The notes: generated by a model not told the origin, from the sequence alone. 64,000 nucleotides of DNA from Desulfobacteraceae bacterium (GCA_011391695.1 JAABQB010000002.1:1-64000), one strand, 5' to 3'. Positions 53,728 to 62,758 are shown, counted from the stretch's first letter. Translations and numbers: made by a program.

Positions 53728-55417
53728 CCATCCTTTTTGATGTCAGTATATCTTTCTGTTTTTCTTTTAATGTAATATCTTTTTCAACATAAATTTTCCT
53801 CTTTGTAAAGGGATCAATCTCAACATAATACATCAAGGTTGAATATGTCGACGGAGTAGGGGTGAAAATCTGTACCTGTTCAGGATTTATTTTCAAATTG
53901 CGCGATGTAAAAGATTTCAGATTTTTCATGTCGTTTAAATTGCATCCCGGATGAGCAGCAATGAAATAGTAGGTTAAATACTGCTCTTTCCCGGCGGCTT
54001 CGGTGAGATTGTTAAACAGAGTTATAAATTCAGAAAGAGATTTTGTTCCGGGTTTTCCCATCATCTGGAGGACTTTTTCATTATTATGTTCCGGGGCTAT
54101 TTTCAACTGCCCCGATACATGATCAATCACGATCTCTTTCAGATATTTTTCCCCGTAATTTTTATCAGAAAAAATCAGATCGTATCTTATGCCGGAAGAA
54201 ACAAATATTTTTTTTATGCCTTTAATTTTCTTCAGTTTCTTAAGCAGGGATATCTGCCGGCCGTGATCAGGTTGTAATTTGGGACAGACTTTCGGGTATA
54301 CGCACCGCTTATCGGCACAGATTCCAATCCTCAGCTTTTTTTTGCATTCAAATCCGTACATGTTGGCCGTGGGTCCTCCGATATCAGAAATATACCCCTT
54401 GAAATCGGGATACGAAGTTAGTCGTTTTGCCTCTCTGATAACGGATTCTTCGCTTCTCCATCTTACTGTTGTTCCCTCATGAACAGAAATAGCGCAGAAA
54501 TTGCATTCTCCGTAGCATCCCCTGTGTGTTGAAATTGAAAATTTTATGGTATCAAGAGCAGTTACCTTGCCGTCATTTTTGTGGAAGGGATGGAGATCTC
54601 TTTCAAAATCCATATCATATATCTTATCAAGCTCTTTTGATGAAAGAAATGGCGCAGGCGGATTATGTATAAGATAGCGCAGGTCATGTTTCTGGCAAAG
54701 TCCCTTTGCAGTTAACGGATCATTGTTCCTGTAAAATGTGGTGAACATATCAATAAATACCGTTTTGTCTTTCAGCAGCTCCTCATACGAAGGAAGTTCG
54801 ATATAGCCTTCCGGTTTCTCTTTTCCGGCATAACATATACCCGAAAGATCGCTTGCTTCTTTCTTGTTTCTTAATTTTTCGGCAAGCAGAACCGTCGTTC
54901 TTTCACCCATTCCGTAAACGATATAGTCGGCTTTTGCGTCGAATAAAATAGATCTGCGCAGTCGGTTTGACCAGAAATCATAGTGGGGAATCCTTCTGAG
55001 ACTTGCTTCAATTCCGCCTAGAACAAGCGGTTTCGTGTTTTTAAAATATTTTCTTATAAGATTTGAATAAGCTATAACAGCACGGTCGGGGCGGCGGGTA
55101 TTTCTCCCGCCAGCCGTGTAGTCGTCTTTCTTTCTTCTTTTTTTTGAGGCCGTGTAATTTGCGACCATTGAATCGATACATCCGCCTGTAATCCCCCAGA
55201 ACAGTTCAGGTTCACCCAGTCTGGAGATATCTTTATCCGAATCAAGATTAGGCTGTGCAATGATGCCGACACGGAAGCCCTCATTTATAAGCACCTTTCC
55301 GATTACCGATATTCCGACAAAGGGACTGTCTATGTAGCTGTCCCCGGTCACAAGAATAACATCCAGCGAGTTCCATCCGAGTTTTATTACTTCTTCTTTT
55401 GTTGCGGGAATAAACAT
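53717..55417 (-). CDS. ygiQ: YgiQ-family radical SAM protein
   Basis: The 566-residue protein has the UPF0313 (YgiQ) layout: LDVILVTGDSYIDSPFVGISVIG, GGIEASLRRIPHYDFW, the radical-SAM motif CYGECNFCAIS near 320 and IAPEHNNEKVL, with YYFIAAHPGC later. The chemical role of YgiQ is unknown. I start at the ATG at 55417 (MFIPATKEEV), with GGAAG upstream. The frame stays open for another 96 bases into a repeat tract, giving unnatural repeats such as MYDPLTSMFDVLCTMYD, which I exclude. Confidence 0.92.
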   Translation of the reverse strand: MFIPATKEEVIKLGWNSLDVILVTGDSYIDSPFVGISVIGKVLINEGFRVGIIAQPNLDSDKDISRLGEPELFWGITGGCIDSMVANYTASKKRRKKDDYTAGGRNTRRPDRAVIAYSNLIRKYFKNTKPLVLGGIEASLRRIPHYDFWSNRLRRSILFDAKADYIVYGMGERTTVLLAEKLRNKKEASDLSGICYAGKEKPEGYIELPSYEELLKDKTVFIDMFTTFYRNNDPLTAKGLCQKHDLRYLIHNPPAPFLSSKELDKIYDMDFERDLHPFHKNDGKVTALDTIKFSISTHRGCYGECNFCAISVHEGTTVRWRSEESVIREAKRLTSYPDFKGYISDIGGPTANMYGFECKKKLRIGICADKRCVYPKVCPKLQPDHGRQISLLKKLKKIKGIKKIFVSSGIRYDLIFSDKNYGEKYLKEIVIDHVSGQLKIAPEHNNEKVLQMMGKPGTKSLSEFITLFNNLTEAAGKEQYLTYYFIAAHPGCNLNDMKNLKSFTSRNLKINPEQVQIFTPTPSTYSTLMYYVEIDPFTKRKIYVEKDITLKEKQKDILTSKRMVKN

Positions 55418-55423
55418 GTAAAT

Positions 55424-55553
55424 TTGGCTTCCGGTTTCTGGTTCGAACATCAAACATCGAATATCGTACATCGTACATAGTACATCGAACATCGAAGTCA
55501 GTGGATCGTACATCGGCTTACGCCTTTCGCCTCATGCCTCAAGCCTTATGCCT
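55424..55553 (-). repeat. Heptad repeat tract J (ygiQ leader)
   Basis: On the minus strand, GGCATAAGGCTTGAGGCATG and GGCGTAAG units come first, then CGATGTACGATCC and TTCGATGTTCGATGTAC runs, then CGAACCAGAAACCGG next to the ygiQ start. This is the same order as in tracts A, B and E. Confidence 0.75.
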
Positions 55554-55680
55554 ATCATAACTGAATTGCATATTAAAATCAAATATATATGATAATTCTG
55601 ATAAAACAGGCATCGAAATTGCTGCAAAAAAGCCCTGGATATTGATTTATTTTTGTATATTTGATATTGTCGCCGGGAAA

Positions 55681-55761
55681 ACAGTGATCAGTAACCAGTG
55701 ATCAGTAATCGATGTTTGAACAACGAACCAGAAACAAGAGAGCAGTAACCACAAACCAGTC
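55681..55761 (+). repeat. Heptad repeat tract K (HNH leader)
   Basis: CAGTGATCAGTAACCAGTGA and further CAGTAATC units are followed by AACGAACCAGAAACAAG and CAGTAACCACAAACCAG. The purine-rich strand is that of the HNH gene. Confidence 0.7.
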
Positions 55762-55786
55762 ATATCAGTGAAGGCGAGGCTGATAT
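55762..55786 (+). promoter_or_regulatory. Hairpin carrying the ribosome site of the HNH gene
   Basis: ATATCAG and CTGATAT (7 bp, perfect) enclose the loop TGAAGGCGAGG, which contains the only SD-like sequence. The ATG follows 3 bases later, at 55790. A hairpin showing or hiding the SD fits translational control. Confidence 0.5.
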
Positions 55787-55789
55787 AAT

Positions 55790-56296
55790 ATGTCCCAGTG
55801 TGTTTTACTTAATGCGGATTACACATTCCTTAATCTTGTAAACTGGAGAAGGGCGGTCTGCCTTCTTTCAAAGGGAAAGGTTGAGGTTTTGTCTTACTCC
55901 GAGACAATAATTAAAACTTCAGGCGGAGCCCTGATGAAAATTCCTGCTGTGATGAAGCTGATAAAACTTATCAGGACTATTTTCAGAAGCAGGGTTCCCT
56001 TCAGCAAGAAAAATGTTCTGATAAGGGATGGTTTTCAATGCGCCTACTGCGGAACGGAAAAGGAGAAACTTACAATCGACCATATTGTGCCAAGATCAAA
56101 AGGCGGCGAAACCAATTTTGAAAATTGTGTTGCTGCCTGCAGATCCTGTAATAACCATAAGGGCTCACGAACACCAAGAGAAATCCGCAAGCATCTCAGG
56201 GTTAAACCTTATCAGCCGACAATTTCCGAGTTTATCAGGCTTAAAATAAGAAAGCTTGGAATAAATAATGTTTTAAAAGATCTTGGTATATTCTGA
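55790..56296 (+). CDS. HNH endonuclease
   Basis: The 168-residue protein has a C-terminal HNH domain with CAYCGTEKEKLTIDHIVPRSKGG, the Asn of TNFENCVAACRSCN and zinc-binding CxxC pairs (CAYC and CRSC). The N-terminus NADYTFLNLVNWRRAVCLL is typical of a conserved chromosomal HNH family found in many bacteria. Its DNA target is unknown; no mobile-element context is seen. Confidence 0.88.
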   Translation: MSQCVLLNADYTFLNLVNWRRAVCLLSKGKVEVLSYSETIIKTSGGALMKIPAVMKLIKLIRTIFRSRVPFSKKNVLIRDGFQCAYCGTEKEKLTIDHIVPRSKGGETNFENCVAACRSCNNHKGSRTPREIRKHLRVKPYQPTISEFIRLKIRKLGINNVLKDLGIF

Positions 56297-56644
56297 CGGC
56301 ATGTCTTTTAAGCCTGCCCTCTTTTTTCTTCTGAACAATAAAAATAACATGAATTAAAGAAAACAGCCTCAAGTCTTGTGAAAAAAGAATATGGGCAGTA
56401 CCTGATGAATTTAATTGTGGAAGATTAACAATCTCATTTCCAACCCTTTGTCCCCTCCCATCAAGGGTGGGGAATGAAGAGGAGTTATCCCATCAAGGAA
56501 GGGGAATTATTCCCTCTCCCCCTGTGGGAGAGGGATAGGGTGAGGGGGAAGCAAATTTATTTTTAGAGTTTACCATAGTTGCCGGGATTACGAAAAAATG
56601 TTTGGATCTCTGAAAAAAATAATTATTTAATGAAAGGAATTAGC
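56297..56644. other. 348-bp spacer with palindromic repeat
   Basis: The gap after the HNH gene holds the palindromic repeat at about 56440-56552 and otherwise AT-rich sequence. An in-frame ATG at 56579 would extend the following gene, but the site at 56645 is better. No other feature was seen. Confidence 0.5.
56440..56552. repeat. CCCTCTCCC palindromic repeat
   Basis: Pyrimidine-rich and purine-rich runs alternate, with ATCAAGGGTGGGGAATG, ATCAAGGAAGGGGAATT, and a hairpin TCCCTCTCCC, loop CCTGT, GGGAGAGGGA at 56511-56535. Such CCCTCTCCC elements are known dispersed repeats in many bacterial genomes. Confidence 0.6.
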
Positions 56645-57202
56645 ATGAATAAAGAAGATTGCATATTGTTTAGCGGAGGCATTAAAGGGGCTGAATCCGA
56701 ATTCGGAATTAACGCGGAGCGGTTCGGAATAGAAGAAGTAAACTTCACATTTGAAGGACACGCCATAGTTCGCCAACGGGGTGTACGCATCCTGAATCAT
56801 AATGAACTGAAAAATGGAGATGTAAGTCTTGAATACATTTCGAAATTAATGAATCGCAGCTATACAAAGACTCCGATGTTTCGTAAAATTCTGCAAAGCA
56901 TCTGGTACCAGATAAACAGCGGACAGGATATTTACGTGATAGGTGAAATACTGGAAGACAAGACTGTAAAAGGCGGTACAGGTTGGGGCGCCGAGTTTGC
57001 CAAGCTTTGCAACAAGCCACTGCATGTATTCGATCAGAAACGCAATTTGTGGTTCACCTGGAATCAGGAAGATTGGATCGAATGCAAAAAGGGAGATGAA
57101 CCTGTTATTGGCCACGTTCATTTCGTGGGAACAGGGACTCGCTTTCTTGAAGATAAAGGAAGGAAAGCGGTCGCTGAATTATTTGAAAGAACATTCGGAT
57201 GA
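56645..57202 (+). CDS. SLOG-like nucleotide-binding protein
   Basis: The 185-residue protein has LFSGGIKGAESEFGINAERFG at the start and VKGGTGWGAEFAKLCNKPLH followed by VFDQ and a Trp in NLWFTWNQ. This pair is like SLOG-superfamily proteins (YpsA/DprA-like), which bind nucleotides or nucleotide-derived ligands. AAAGGA lies 6 bp upstream of the ATG. Its job is unknown; no SLOG-linked effector (TIR, nuclease) is next to it, but the HNH gene is 350 bp away. Confidence 0.7.
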   Translation: MNKEDCILFSGGIKGAESEFGINAERFGIEEVNFTFEGHAIVRQRGVRILNHNELKNGDVSLEYISKLMNRSYTKTPMFRKILQSIWYQINSGQDIYVIGEILEDKTVKGGTGWGAEFAKLCNKPLHVFDQKRNLWFTWNQEDWIECKKGDEPVIGHVHFVGTGTRFLEDKGRKAVAELFERTFG

Positions 57203-57340
57203 TTGAGCCGAAACTAAGAGTTTATTAACCTGGAACGAAACATTTGATGTCGGTTCCATAATAGAATGTTGATCAGCTCAACGAGACAATCCAGAGGACG
57301 TCTTGCGAAGCCGTCACACCCGATTAATCCGGAATACCGA

Positions 57341-58186
57341 ATGGAAAATCCAAATAATAGCGCGGGCATTCTTGCAATGGCAGCCACGGCGTTTCTCTGG
57401 AGCATTGCAGGACTGTTTATAAAAGTTATAGACTGGAATCCGATTGCGATAGCAGGCATGCGCAGTTTAATCGCATCAATCGTTATCCTCATCTATTTAA
57501 AACGTCCCGTGATTCATCTTTCTTTTACGCAGATTGCAGCTGCGGTGGCTAATGCAGCGACCATGCTCCTGTTCGTTTCGGCCAATAAAACCACAACCGC
57601 GGCAAATGCGATCATTCTTCAGTATATAGCGCCGGTTTCAACCGCCTTTATCGGAGCTTTTTTACTGAAGGAACGCACGCATATGGAACATTATGCGGCA
57701 ATTCCGGTTGTGGCAGCCGGCATGATCATCATGTTTTTTGACGAACTTGGCGGTGGAAAATTGTTCGGCAATATTCTTGCAGTCATGTCGGCGATCACGT
57801 TTGGTTTTTATTTTGTATTCATGCGCATGCAAAAAGATGGTTCGCCGCTCGAGTCGATCCTTCTTTCCCATTGGCTTACGGCCGGTATATGTGTCGTCAT
57901 ATCACTTTTTCTTCCTCTGCCGCATGTAACAGCGAAATCGCTGGCTGCAATCGCGGTGCTGGGGATTGTTCAGATCGGTTTCTCCTCGATTCTCTTTTCC
58001 TTTGCGATTAAACGTATCTCCGCGGTTTCAGCGATCCTCATAGCAGTCATAGAGCCGGTATTTAACCCGGTATGGGTCTTCTTTGCTATAGGGGAAGCCC
58101 CGGGTCCCAATGCACTTATAGGAGGCGGAATAATTGTGCTGGCAGTAACAATAGCTTCCATTATAAACGCACACCGGAGGGAGTAA
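57341..58186 (+). CDS. EamA/DMT-family transporter
   Basis: The 281-residue protein has ten predicted membrane helices with two EamA repeats (GILAMAATAFLWSIAGLFIKV and LFGNILAVMSAITFGFYFVF). Substrates of this family include amino acids, nucleosides and metabolites; none can be named. I prefer the ATG at 57341; an ATG at 57266 would add 25 residues that do not look like the family. It lies 7 bp before the phosphoesterase gene. Confidence 0.87.
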   Translation: MENPNNSAGILAMAATAFLWSIAGLFIKVIDWNPIAIAGMRSLIASIVILIYLKRPVIHLSFTQIAAAVANAATMLLFVSANKTTTAANAIILQYIAPVSTAFIGAFLLKERTHMEHYAAIPVVAAGMIIMFFDELGGGKLFGNILAVMSAITFGFYFVFMRMQKDGSPLESILLSHWLTAGICVVISLFLPLPHVTAKSLAAIAVLGIVQIGFSSILFSFAIKRISAVSAILIAVIEPVFNPVWVFFAIGEAPGPNALIGGGIIVLAVTIASIINAHRRE

Positions 58187-58193
58187 TTTACAG

Positions 58194-59345
58194 ATGATGA
58201 GCCTGTTTTTCCTGGTTTTTTTCTCTATTTATGGCGGTACCCATCTCTATTTGTTTCTCAAAGTGAAGGCGGCGCTTGCTCCGGGATTTTCTGCTTCCCT
58301 CTTTCTGGCGCTCTTTCTGTTCTTAATGGTTATCACCCCGGTGCAGGTCAGGGTACTGGAAAATCAGGGACTGGAAGCTTTTGCGCGTTTTACGGCTTAT
58401 GTTGGCTACCTCTGGATGGGATTCATCTTTCTCTTCTTTTCCGCATCATTGGCAATAGACACATACCATTGGCTTCTTCATTGCGCCGGATACTTCTTCC
58501 ACCGGGATTTTTCAGCGCTATTCCTGGCAAAACGCACCGCTTTAATCCTGCCTCTTGCATGGGGAATTGCAGCAGGGTGGTATGGCTATTTCGAAGCACG
58601 TGATATAAGAACTGAAAGGGTTGTCATAAACACTCCGAAAATTCCGAGTGCAGTCGGAAAGCTGACCATAGTCCAGATTTCCGATGTGCATCTGGGGCTG
58701 ATTGTGAGAGAAGAGCGTCTGAAGAAGATCATTGCCCAGATCAATAAAGCCTCGCCTGATCTTCTTATTTCCACAGGGGATCTGGTAGACGGGCAGATCA
58801 ACCGTATGACAGGGCTGGCTGAACTCTTTCAGGATATCCGGCCGAGATTCGGCAAGTTTGCCGTAACCGGAAATCACGAAGTATATGCTGGACTCGATCA
58901 GGCCATTGGTTTTACCGAAAGGGCGGGTTTCAGGGTGCTTCGTAATGAAGGGGTGTCGGCAGGCGGATTGATAAATATTGTGGGGATTGATGATCCGGCA
59001 ATCGGTAGAATTGCCAGTTCCAGGCCGATCCCGGAAAATACTCTTTTGTTGAAAGTTGACCCAGACAGATTTACCCTGCTTCTCAAGCATCGCCCGGCTG
59101 TGGTTCGGAACAACCTGGGGCTCTTCGACCTGCAACTTTCAGGACATGTCCACAAAGGGCAGATATTTCCATTCAATCTGCTTACCCACCTGTTTTATCC
59201 CGTAAGGACAGGTTTCGCGCTCTATCCCCGGAACTCGGCACTCTACGTGAGCAGGGGGACCGGCACCTGGGGTCCGCCCATCCGCTTTCTTGCTCCGCCC
59301 GAAGTAACGGTAATAGAACTGAAACATTCCGGTAAGGGCGGGTAA
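58194..59345 (+). CDS. Membrane-anchored metallophosphoesterase
   Basis: The 383-residue protein has four or five N-terminal membrane helices (about 1-130), then a calcineurin-like domain with ISDVHLGLI, STGDLVDG, GNHEVYAG, LLKHRP and LSGHVHKGQ, the full metal-ligand set. YkuE-like enzymes hydrolyse lipid-linked or other phosphoesters; the substrate is unknown. The gene is likely cotranscribed with the EamA gene. Confidence 0.9.
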   Translation: MMSLFFLVFFSIYGGTHLYLFLKVKAALAPGFSASLFLALFLFLMVITPVQVRVLENQGLEAFARFTAYVGYLWMGFIFLFFSASLAIDTYHWLLHCAGYFFHRDFSALFLAKRTALILPLAWGIAAGWYGYFEARDIRTERVVINTPKIPSAVGKLTIVQISDVHLGLIVREERLKKIIAQINKASPDLLISTGDLVDGQINRMTGLAELFQDIRPRFGKFAVTGNHEVYAGLDQAIGFTERAGFRVLRNEGVSAGGLINIVGIDDPAIGRIASSRPIPENTLLLKVDPDRFTLLLKHRPAVVRNNLGLFDLQLSGHVHKGQIFPFNLLTHLFYPVRTGFALYPRNSALYVSRGTGTWGPPIRFLAPPEVTVIELKHSGKGG

Positions 59346-59474
59346 ACAGTGTTTGTTTCGGGAGAAAGATGCTACAAATTCCAGCTGACAAATATCGTCG
59401 TCATCATTTCAGGGTCAGGGGCGGGCACACTGGTATTCGGATAGGGCAGTTTGAATTAACAGAGGGGAGTAACG

Positions 59475-61616
59475 ATGAAGCGATTTCCAAAGCTCACGGC
59501 AGGCATGTTGGCACCCCTTGCCGCTGTTATATTTGGCGTTGTACTGTTTCTATTTGAGCCGATGCCTTTACAGGTGCTCCGAAATGCCGTTTTCGATCAA
59601 TACCAGCGCTGGCATCCGCGGTTATACCAGCATGTTCCTGTTCGTATCATCGACCTCGACGAGGAAAGCCTGAAACGCCTCGGCCAGTGGCCCTGGCCCC
59701 GTACACAGGTTGCCGATCTTATCGACAGGCTGCAGAAGGCCGGCGCAGCCGCCATTGGTATGGACATCGTATTCGCCGAGCCGGACCGGACATCACCGAA
59801 GTCGATGTCGGCCATATGGAACCTGCCTGATAATATCCGCCGGCGTCTTGAAAAGATTCCCGATCACGATGAGGTCCTGGCCCGGACCCTGCGTCAGGGG
59901 CAAGTGGTGCTCGGCTTTGCAGTCGAGCGCGAAGGTCCGGAACGACCGCTCCCGGCTCGCCCCTTTCGTGTTGTTTTTTCGGGTGAGCCGCCTCTCTCCT
60001 TCCTTCACCCGTTTTCAAGCGCAGTGACGTCAATTCCGTTGCTGGAGAGCGCAGCGGCAGGAAACGGCGCGTTGACGTTTGTCCCGGATTCGGATGGCGT
60101 AGTTCGCCGCATACCATTGGCGGTTCGCCTGAATGAACAGGTGATGCCTTCCATCGCCGCCGAGTCGTTGAGGGTGGCCCAGGGACAAAGCAATTACATT
60201 GTGAAGACCGCGGCGCAAAAAGGGACCGGCGTGCAGGAGATCAAAATCGGCGGGGTCGTTGTACCGACAACACCCCGGGGTGAAATCTGGGTGCATTTCA
60301 CGCGGCCCGTCCCGGATCGTTACCTGCCGGCCTGGAAAGTGCTTGCGGGAGAGATACCCCGGGAACAGGTGGAGGGTCATATCGTACTGGTCGGCACATC
60401 GGCACAGGGCCTGATGGATCTCCGGTTCAGCCCGATGGGGACCATCATTCCGGGCGTGGAGGTGCACGCCCAGGCACTCGAACAGATTTTAACGAAGGCG
60501 TACCTGAGTCGTCCGTCCTGGGCGGGGGCCATCGAAGCGCTGGTAATAGTGATCGGAGGCCTGACCCTCGGAATAATCGCTCTTTCCACGCAGGCCATCG
60601 TATCGGCCGGAGTCACTGTGGCGGTTCTTTTCGCCGCCGGATGGGGCGCATGGACCGCGTTTACCCGTTACGGCCTGCTGCTGGACCCGGTCACTCCCTC
60701 GCTTGCGCTCCTGATCACTTTCATCTTAGGCAGTGTCATCCATCACAGGACCAGCGAAAGACGTCAGCGCTGGGTGCGGGAGGCTTTCTCACGCTACGTA
60801 TCTCCCAACCGCGTCGATTATCTCATCGACAACCCCGACCAACTGGAACTGGGGGGGCGGCGTCAGGAGTGCAGTTTCATTTTTACGGACATCGCCGGTT
60901 ATACAGGTCTCATGGAAAAAATGGACCCGGCCGAGGCAGTCTCGATCCTCAATGCCTATCTTGATCAGATGATCACGATCGCCTTTCTTAACGGCGGGAC
61001 CCTTGACCGGATTGTCGGAGACGCCGTGGCGATAATGTTCTCGGCACCGGTTGTGCAGCCGGATCATCGCACGCGGGCATTGAAATGCGCTATAGAGATG
61101 CATTCTTTTGCGACACGATATGCGAACGATCTCAACGAGAAAGGCATCGCCTTCGGGCAGACTCGCATCGGCATACACTCCGGCGAGGTCATCGTCGGAA
61201 ATTTCGGCGGCTCGACCATGTTCGACTACCGCGCGCTGGGCGACGTTGTCAACACGGCTGCAAGGCTCGAAAGCGTGAACAAGCACCTTGGAACGCTGAT
61301 CTGCGTATCCGAAGCGACCCTCTCCGGCTGCCCCGGCGCGGTTGTCCGGCCCGTTGGATCACTGATCCTGAAAGGGAAATCCACATCCCTGATGATCTAC
61401 GAACCGGTTACAACATCAGGCAAAAAGAGCATTGAACCGGAACGGGACACAGCTTACGAGGCAGCGTTCGAACTGTTGAAGGAACGCAACCCGGATGCGA
61501 GGGAAGCTTTCGAAAAACTCGTATGGGAGCGTCCGCGGGACCCGCTTGTTCTGCTTCATTTTAAACGGTTGCAGATGGGCGAGGAAGGTGATACTATCAT
61601 CTTAAGGGAAAAATAG
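59475..61616 (+). CDS. CHASE2 adenylate/guanylate cyclase
   Basis: The 713-residue protein has an N-terminal helix, an extracytoplasmic CHASE2 sensor (about 30-350), three membrane helices (about 355-435) and a class III cyclase domain: FIFTDIAGYTG and IVGDAVAIMF carry the metal Asp residues, then GIHSGEVIVGNFG and DYRALGDVVNTAARLE. The nucleotide-selecting positions read Arg and Arg rather than the usual Lys and Thr/Asp, so the product (cAMP or cGMP) is uncertain. The GC content here is visibly higher than in neighbouring genes. Confidence 0.9.
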   Translation: MKRFPKLTAGMLAPLAAVIFGVVLFLFEPMPLQVLRNAVFDQYQRWHPRLYQHVPVRIIDLDEESLKRLGQWPWPRTQVADLIDRLQKAGAAAIGMDIVFAEPDRTSPKSMSAIWNLPDNIRRRLEKIPDHDEVLARTLRQGQVVLGFAVEREGPERPLPARPFRVVFSGEPPLSFLHPFSSAVTSIPLLESAAAGNGALTFVPDSDGVVRRIPLAVRLNEQVMPSIAAESLRVAQGQSNYIVKTAAQKGTGVQEIKIGGVVVPTTPRGEIWVHFTRPVPDRYLPAWKVLAGEIPREQVEGHIVLVGTSAQGLMDLRFSPMGTIIPGVEVHAQALEQILTKAYLSRPSWAGAIEALVIVIGGLTLGIIALSTQAIVSAGVTVAVLFAAGWGAWTAFTRYGLLLDPVTPSLALLITFILGSVIHHRTSERRQRWVREAFSRYVSPNRVDYLIDNPDQLELGGRRQECSFIFTDIAGYTGLMEKMDPAEAVSILNAYLDQMITIAFLNGGTLDRIVGDAVAIMFSAPVVQPDHRTRALKCAIEMHSFATRYANDLNEKGIAFGQTRIGIHSGEVIVGNFGGSTMFDYRALGDVVNTAARLESVNKHLGTLICVSEATLSGCPGAVVRPVGSLILKGKSTSLMIYEPVTTSGKKSIEPERDTAYEAAFELLKERNPDAREAFEKLVWERPRDPLVLLHFKRLQMGEEGDTIILREK

Positions 61617-61676
61617 ACATGGAAACACCGGTATGAAAGTTTTTTGGAATCACAATTGCTTGCGGGAGGAAAAACT

Positions 61677-62114
61677 ATGATTCACACAACCTTGATGCTA
61701 ATCCTGATGCTCCTGGCCGGATCACCGGCATGGGCTCAGGATGCTATTGGATTCGTCAAGACAGTCTCGGGTAGTGCGGAGGTGATTGATACCGGAAAGG
61801 CTGTCAAGGCCCAGGTCGGTATGCCGATTAAAACCGGGAATACATTGAAGACCGGACCCGGAGGAACACTGGGCATCACTTTCAAGGATAATACCGTTAT
61901 GTCTTTCGGGCCGGACACCGAACTTACGGTGGACGAGTACCTATATGCGCCCGAGACGGACAACCTGAAGTTCGGCACGAGTGTTGCGAAAGGCTCCCTG
62001 CAGGTTGTGTCGGGAGCGATCGCCAAGCTCAAGCCGAAATCCGTGACCATGAAGACACCGACGGGCACGATCGGGATCCGCGGCACTCACTACCTTGTTA
62101 AGATTGAACCATAA
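61677..62114 (+). CDS. Periplasmic FecR-domain protein
   Basis: A 145-residue secreted protein with a signal peptide (cleavage after SPAWA) and a FecR domain: GSAEVIDTGKAVKAQVGMPI, TLGITFKDNTVMSFGPDTEL and TPTGTIGIRGTHYLV. I start at the ATG at 61677, 7 bp after GGGAGG. It lies between the cyclase and OmpA genes, a known gene set in Proteobacteria. Confidence 0.9.
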   Translation: MIHTTLMLILMLLAGSPAWAQDAIGFVKTVSGSAEVIDTGKAVKAQVGMPIKTGNTLKTGPGGTLGITFKDNTVMSFGPDTELTVDEYLYAPETDNLKFGTSVAKGSLQVVSGAIAKLKPKSVTMKTPTGTIGIRGTHYLVKIEP

Positions 62115-62131
62115 GACGAAAGAGAACAACC

Positions 62132-62758
62132 ATGATTCTGGATCTTAAAACATGGATTTTTGTTTGTGCCGCCCTGCTCGTTGCTGCAGGTTGCGCAACG
62201 CCTCCACCGCCGGTCGTCCCCCCGGCGCCAAAGTCTTATGTCGTTCTGATGGACAACCAGGATGGAACGGTGGGGCAGTTGTCGGTGAGCAGCACGGGAG
62301 GTGAGATACTGCTTAATAAATCCCATTCCGGTGTTGACCTGGACGGTACCGGAACTACACCCTACACGGTGGACGAAAGCAGGATAAACAGGGACTTCGC
62401 GGAGGCGTTCTCCGCGCAGCCTCCGTTGCCGGTCAGCTTTGTGCTCCACTACAATATCGGCGATACGGTCCTGACAGTTGAATCGCAGGCTATGATACCG
62501 GCGATTCTGGAAGCAGCTAAAAATCGTCCTGCGCCCGATGTGTCAGTGATCGGCCATACAGATACCATGGGAACGGTCGAGGCCAACGAAATCCTCGGTT
62601 TGCAGCGTGCAAAGTCTGTTGCAGAAATCATTAAAAATGCCGGCCTTAACGTGCACGATCTGACGATATCTTCGCATGGCGAGAAGAATCTGATGGTCAT
62701 TACGCTTGACAACACACCCGAGCCGAAAAACCGGCGCGTCGAGATCACTATCCGATAA
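62132..62758 (+). CDS. OmpA-family peptidoglycan-binding lipoprotein
   Basis: The 208-residue lipoprotein has Cys21 in LVAAGCATPPPP, a Pro-rich linker and a C-terminal OmpA domain (VIGHTDTMGTVEANEILGLQ, RAKSVAEII, and NRRVEITIR). It likely ties the outer membrane to peptidoglycan. It is 17 bp from the FecR gene. Composition is GC-rich, as in the two upstream genes. Confidence 0.92.
   Translation: MILDLKTWIFVCAALLVAAGCATPPPPVVPPAPKSYVVLMDNQDGTVGQLSVSSTGGEILLNKSHSGVDLDGTGTTPYTVDESRINRDFAEAFSAQPPLPVSFVLHYNIGDTVLTVESQAMIPAILEAAKNRPAPDVSVIGHTDTMGTVEANEILGLQRAKSVAEIIKNAGLNVHDLTISSHGEKNLMVITLDNTPEPKNRRVEITIR

Larger units (their letters stand above)
55418..55789. other. 372-bp divergent spacer made mostly of repeats
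   Basis: Two heptad tracts oriented outward (55424-55553 for ygiQ, 55681-55761 for the HNH gene) leave a central 55554-55680 AT-rich stretch. That stretch holds TTGATT and TATATTTGATATTG runs that could include promoters, but no pair is convincing. Confidence 0.5.

Noticed and set aside
55418-55513. Longer N-terminus for YgiQ
   Set aside because: The extra residues are translated heptad repeats, and the family start with a ribosome site lies at 55417.
11327-57000. CRISPR array as an explanation of the repeats
   Set aside because: The units are 7-8 bp, degenerate and directly adjacent, with no unique spacers of regular length and no cas genes.
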